A stretch of DNA of 12,475 nt from contig JAQUZV010000039.1 in NCBI GenBank assembly GCA_028691155.1, forward strand, positions 1 to 12,475, given 5' to 3'. This DNA comes from Victivallales bacterium. GTDB lineage: Bacteria; Verrucomicrobiota; Lentisphaeria; Victivallales; SZUA-371. The translations under genes were made by a program, and so were the position numbers. Under the pieces are notes generated by a model that saw only the letters and a list, made by a program, of their open reading frames with translations, was not told where the DNA came from and did no database searches. Positions 11,850-12,475 of this stretch are shown in pieces (the stretch's first letter is position 1; every line of letters begins with the position of its first letter).

Positions 11850-12475
11850 ATGAGTGGGTGTTTGATTTTCGACCTTGACGGGACGTTGGTGGATTCCCGC
11901 GCCGATTTGTGTACCGGAGTCAACCTGATGCGTCGGGAGTTCGGCTTGCCGCCGTTGCCGCCGGAACAGGTGGGCGGTTATTTGGGCAATGGCACGGTGG
12001 CGCTGTGCGAGCGTTCCCTGGCCGGAACCGGCGTCGATCCGGTCACGGCATTGCCGCTGATGAAACATTATTACAGCGTCCATCTGCTGGACCAGACCAG
12101 ACTTTATCCCGGCGTGGCGGAAACTTTGCGGCGCGTGGACGCGGCCGGCTGGCGGCTGGCGGTGGTCTCCAATAAGCTGGAGACGCCGTGTCGGGATATT
12201 CTCGACGGGTTGGGAGTGGGAGCGTTGTTTCCGGTTATTTGCGGCGGCGACTCCGGTTTTGGACTCAAACCGGCTCCCGAACCGTTATTTCATGTGCTGG
12301 AAACGTTGCAGGTCGCTCCGGAAGAGAGTTATATGGTGGGCGACAATTATACCGATCTGGCGGCCGGCCGGGCGGCCGGAGTCGGAAGAATTTTTGCCGC
12401 TTACGGTTTCGGTGCGCCGCACGGGGAAACCTGTGATCGGCAAATTCAAAGCTTTTCGGAGCTGACTACTATTTT
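11850..12475 (+). CDS. HAD-family hydrolase, phosphoglycolate phosphatase-like (3' end cut by window)
   Basis: The 208 visible codons are nearly the whole of a typical 215-225-residue protein. The HAD motifs are complete: FDLDGTLVDS with nucleophile Asp8 and acid Asp10, VVSNK with Ser107, Lys140 in GLKPAPEP, and GDNYTDLAAGRAAG with Asp165 and Asp169. The helical cap (residues about 15-80), with GNGTVAL, and the overall arrangement fit the Gph group, which removes phosphate from 2-phosphoglycolate, a waste product of DNA repair. Beta-phosphoglucomutase-like or pyrophosphatase PpaX-like relatives share the fold, so the substrate is only probable. ATG 11850 is eight bases after the tsaD stop with GGA upstream, so the two are co-transcribed. 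The C-terminal few residues and the stop lie beyond the window. Confidence 0.88.
   Translation, partial: MSGCLIFDLDGTLVDSRADLCTGVNLMRREFGLPPLPPEQVGGYLGNGTVALCERSLAGTGVDPVTALPLMKHYYSVHLLDQTRLYPGVAETLRRVDAAGWRLAVVSNKLETPCRDILDGLGVGALFPVICGGDSGFGLKPAPEPLFHVLETLQVAPEESYMVGDNYTDLAAGRAAGVGRIFAAYGFGAPHGETCDRQIQSFSELTTI

Noticed and set aside
1..12475. CRISPR, tRNA, rRNA, transposase or toxin-antitoxin genes
   Set aside because: No regularly spaced repeats, no cloverleaf or rRNA core sequence, and no matching protein motifs were seen in any part of the window.

Overview
The window reads as an ordinary stretch of a GC-rich, Gram-negative bacterial chromosome. It holds eleven protein genes, two of them cut by the window edges. 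There is no rRNA, tRNA, CRISPR array, transposase or phage gene that I can see. Taxonomy is a guess. The GC-rich codons, an iron-type ABC importer with an unusual gene order and a divergent Dus would suit the Planctomycetes-Verrucomicrobia-Lentisphaerae group, but nothing here proves it.

Left part (1-1870, minus strand): an operon of an Fe3+/polyamine-type ABC importer. The ATPase is read first, then the periplasmic binding protein, which runs off the left edge. A divergent region (1871-2120) follows.

Central plus-strand block (2121-5487): a small PglC-type phosphoglycosyl transferase overlaps (ATGA) a cobalamin-binding radical SAM enzyme with a DUF4070-like tail. After a 179-base gap containing a strong palindrome comes a 12-helix MFS transporter. 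The first two are surely co-translated. Together they look like a small pathway that makes and modifies a membrane-linked glycan or lipid, with the transporter possibly exporting or importing a related compound.

5488-5958: about 470 bases without a convincing gene but packed with inverted repeats. They include an 18-bp stem with one mismatch, an 11-bp terminator-like hairpin, three short hairpins in a row and a 13-bp inverted repeat with a 20-base loop. Most of it lies between two 16-base near-identical direct repeats (5503-5518 and 5826-5841). This is the most unexplained part of the window.

5959-8394: an unrecognised plus-strand gene (257 aa) converges with, and overlaps by 50 bases, a minus-strand operon. 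That operon is an unrecognised gene (247 aa) followed by a DusC-like tRNA-dihydrouridine synthase, the two overlapping by 13 bases.

8688-12475 (plus strand): acylphosphatase, a DJ-1/YajL-family protein, tRNA-guanine transglycosylase (tgt), tsaD (t6A synthesis), and a phosphoglycolate-phosphatase-like HAD hydrolase cut by the right edge. Gaps are 17, 16, 103 and 8 bases. The 103-base gap holds a good promoter candidate with a palindrome in its spacer. Dus, Tgt and TsaD make this a tRNA-modification neighbourhood, mixed with metabolite-repair or house-cleaning enzymes (acylphosphatase, DJ-1, phosphoglycolate phosphatase).
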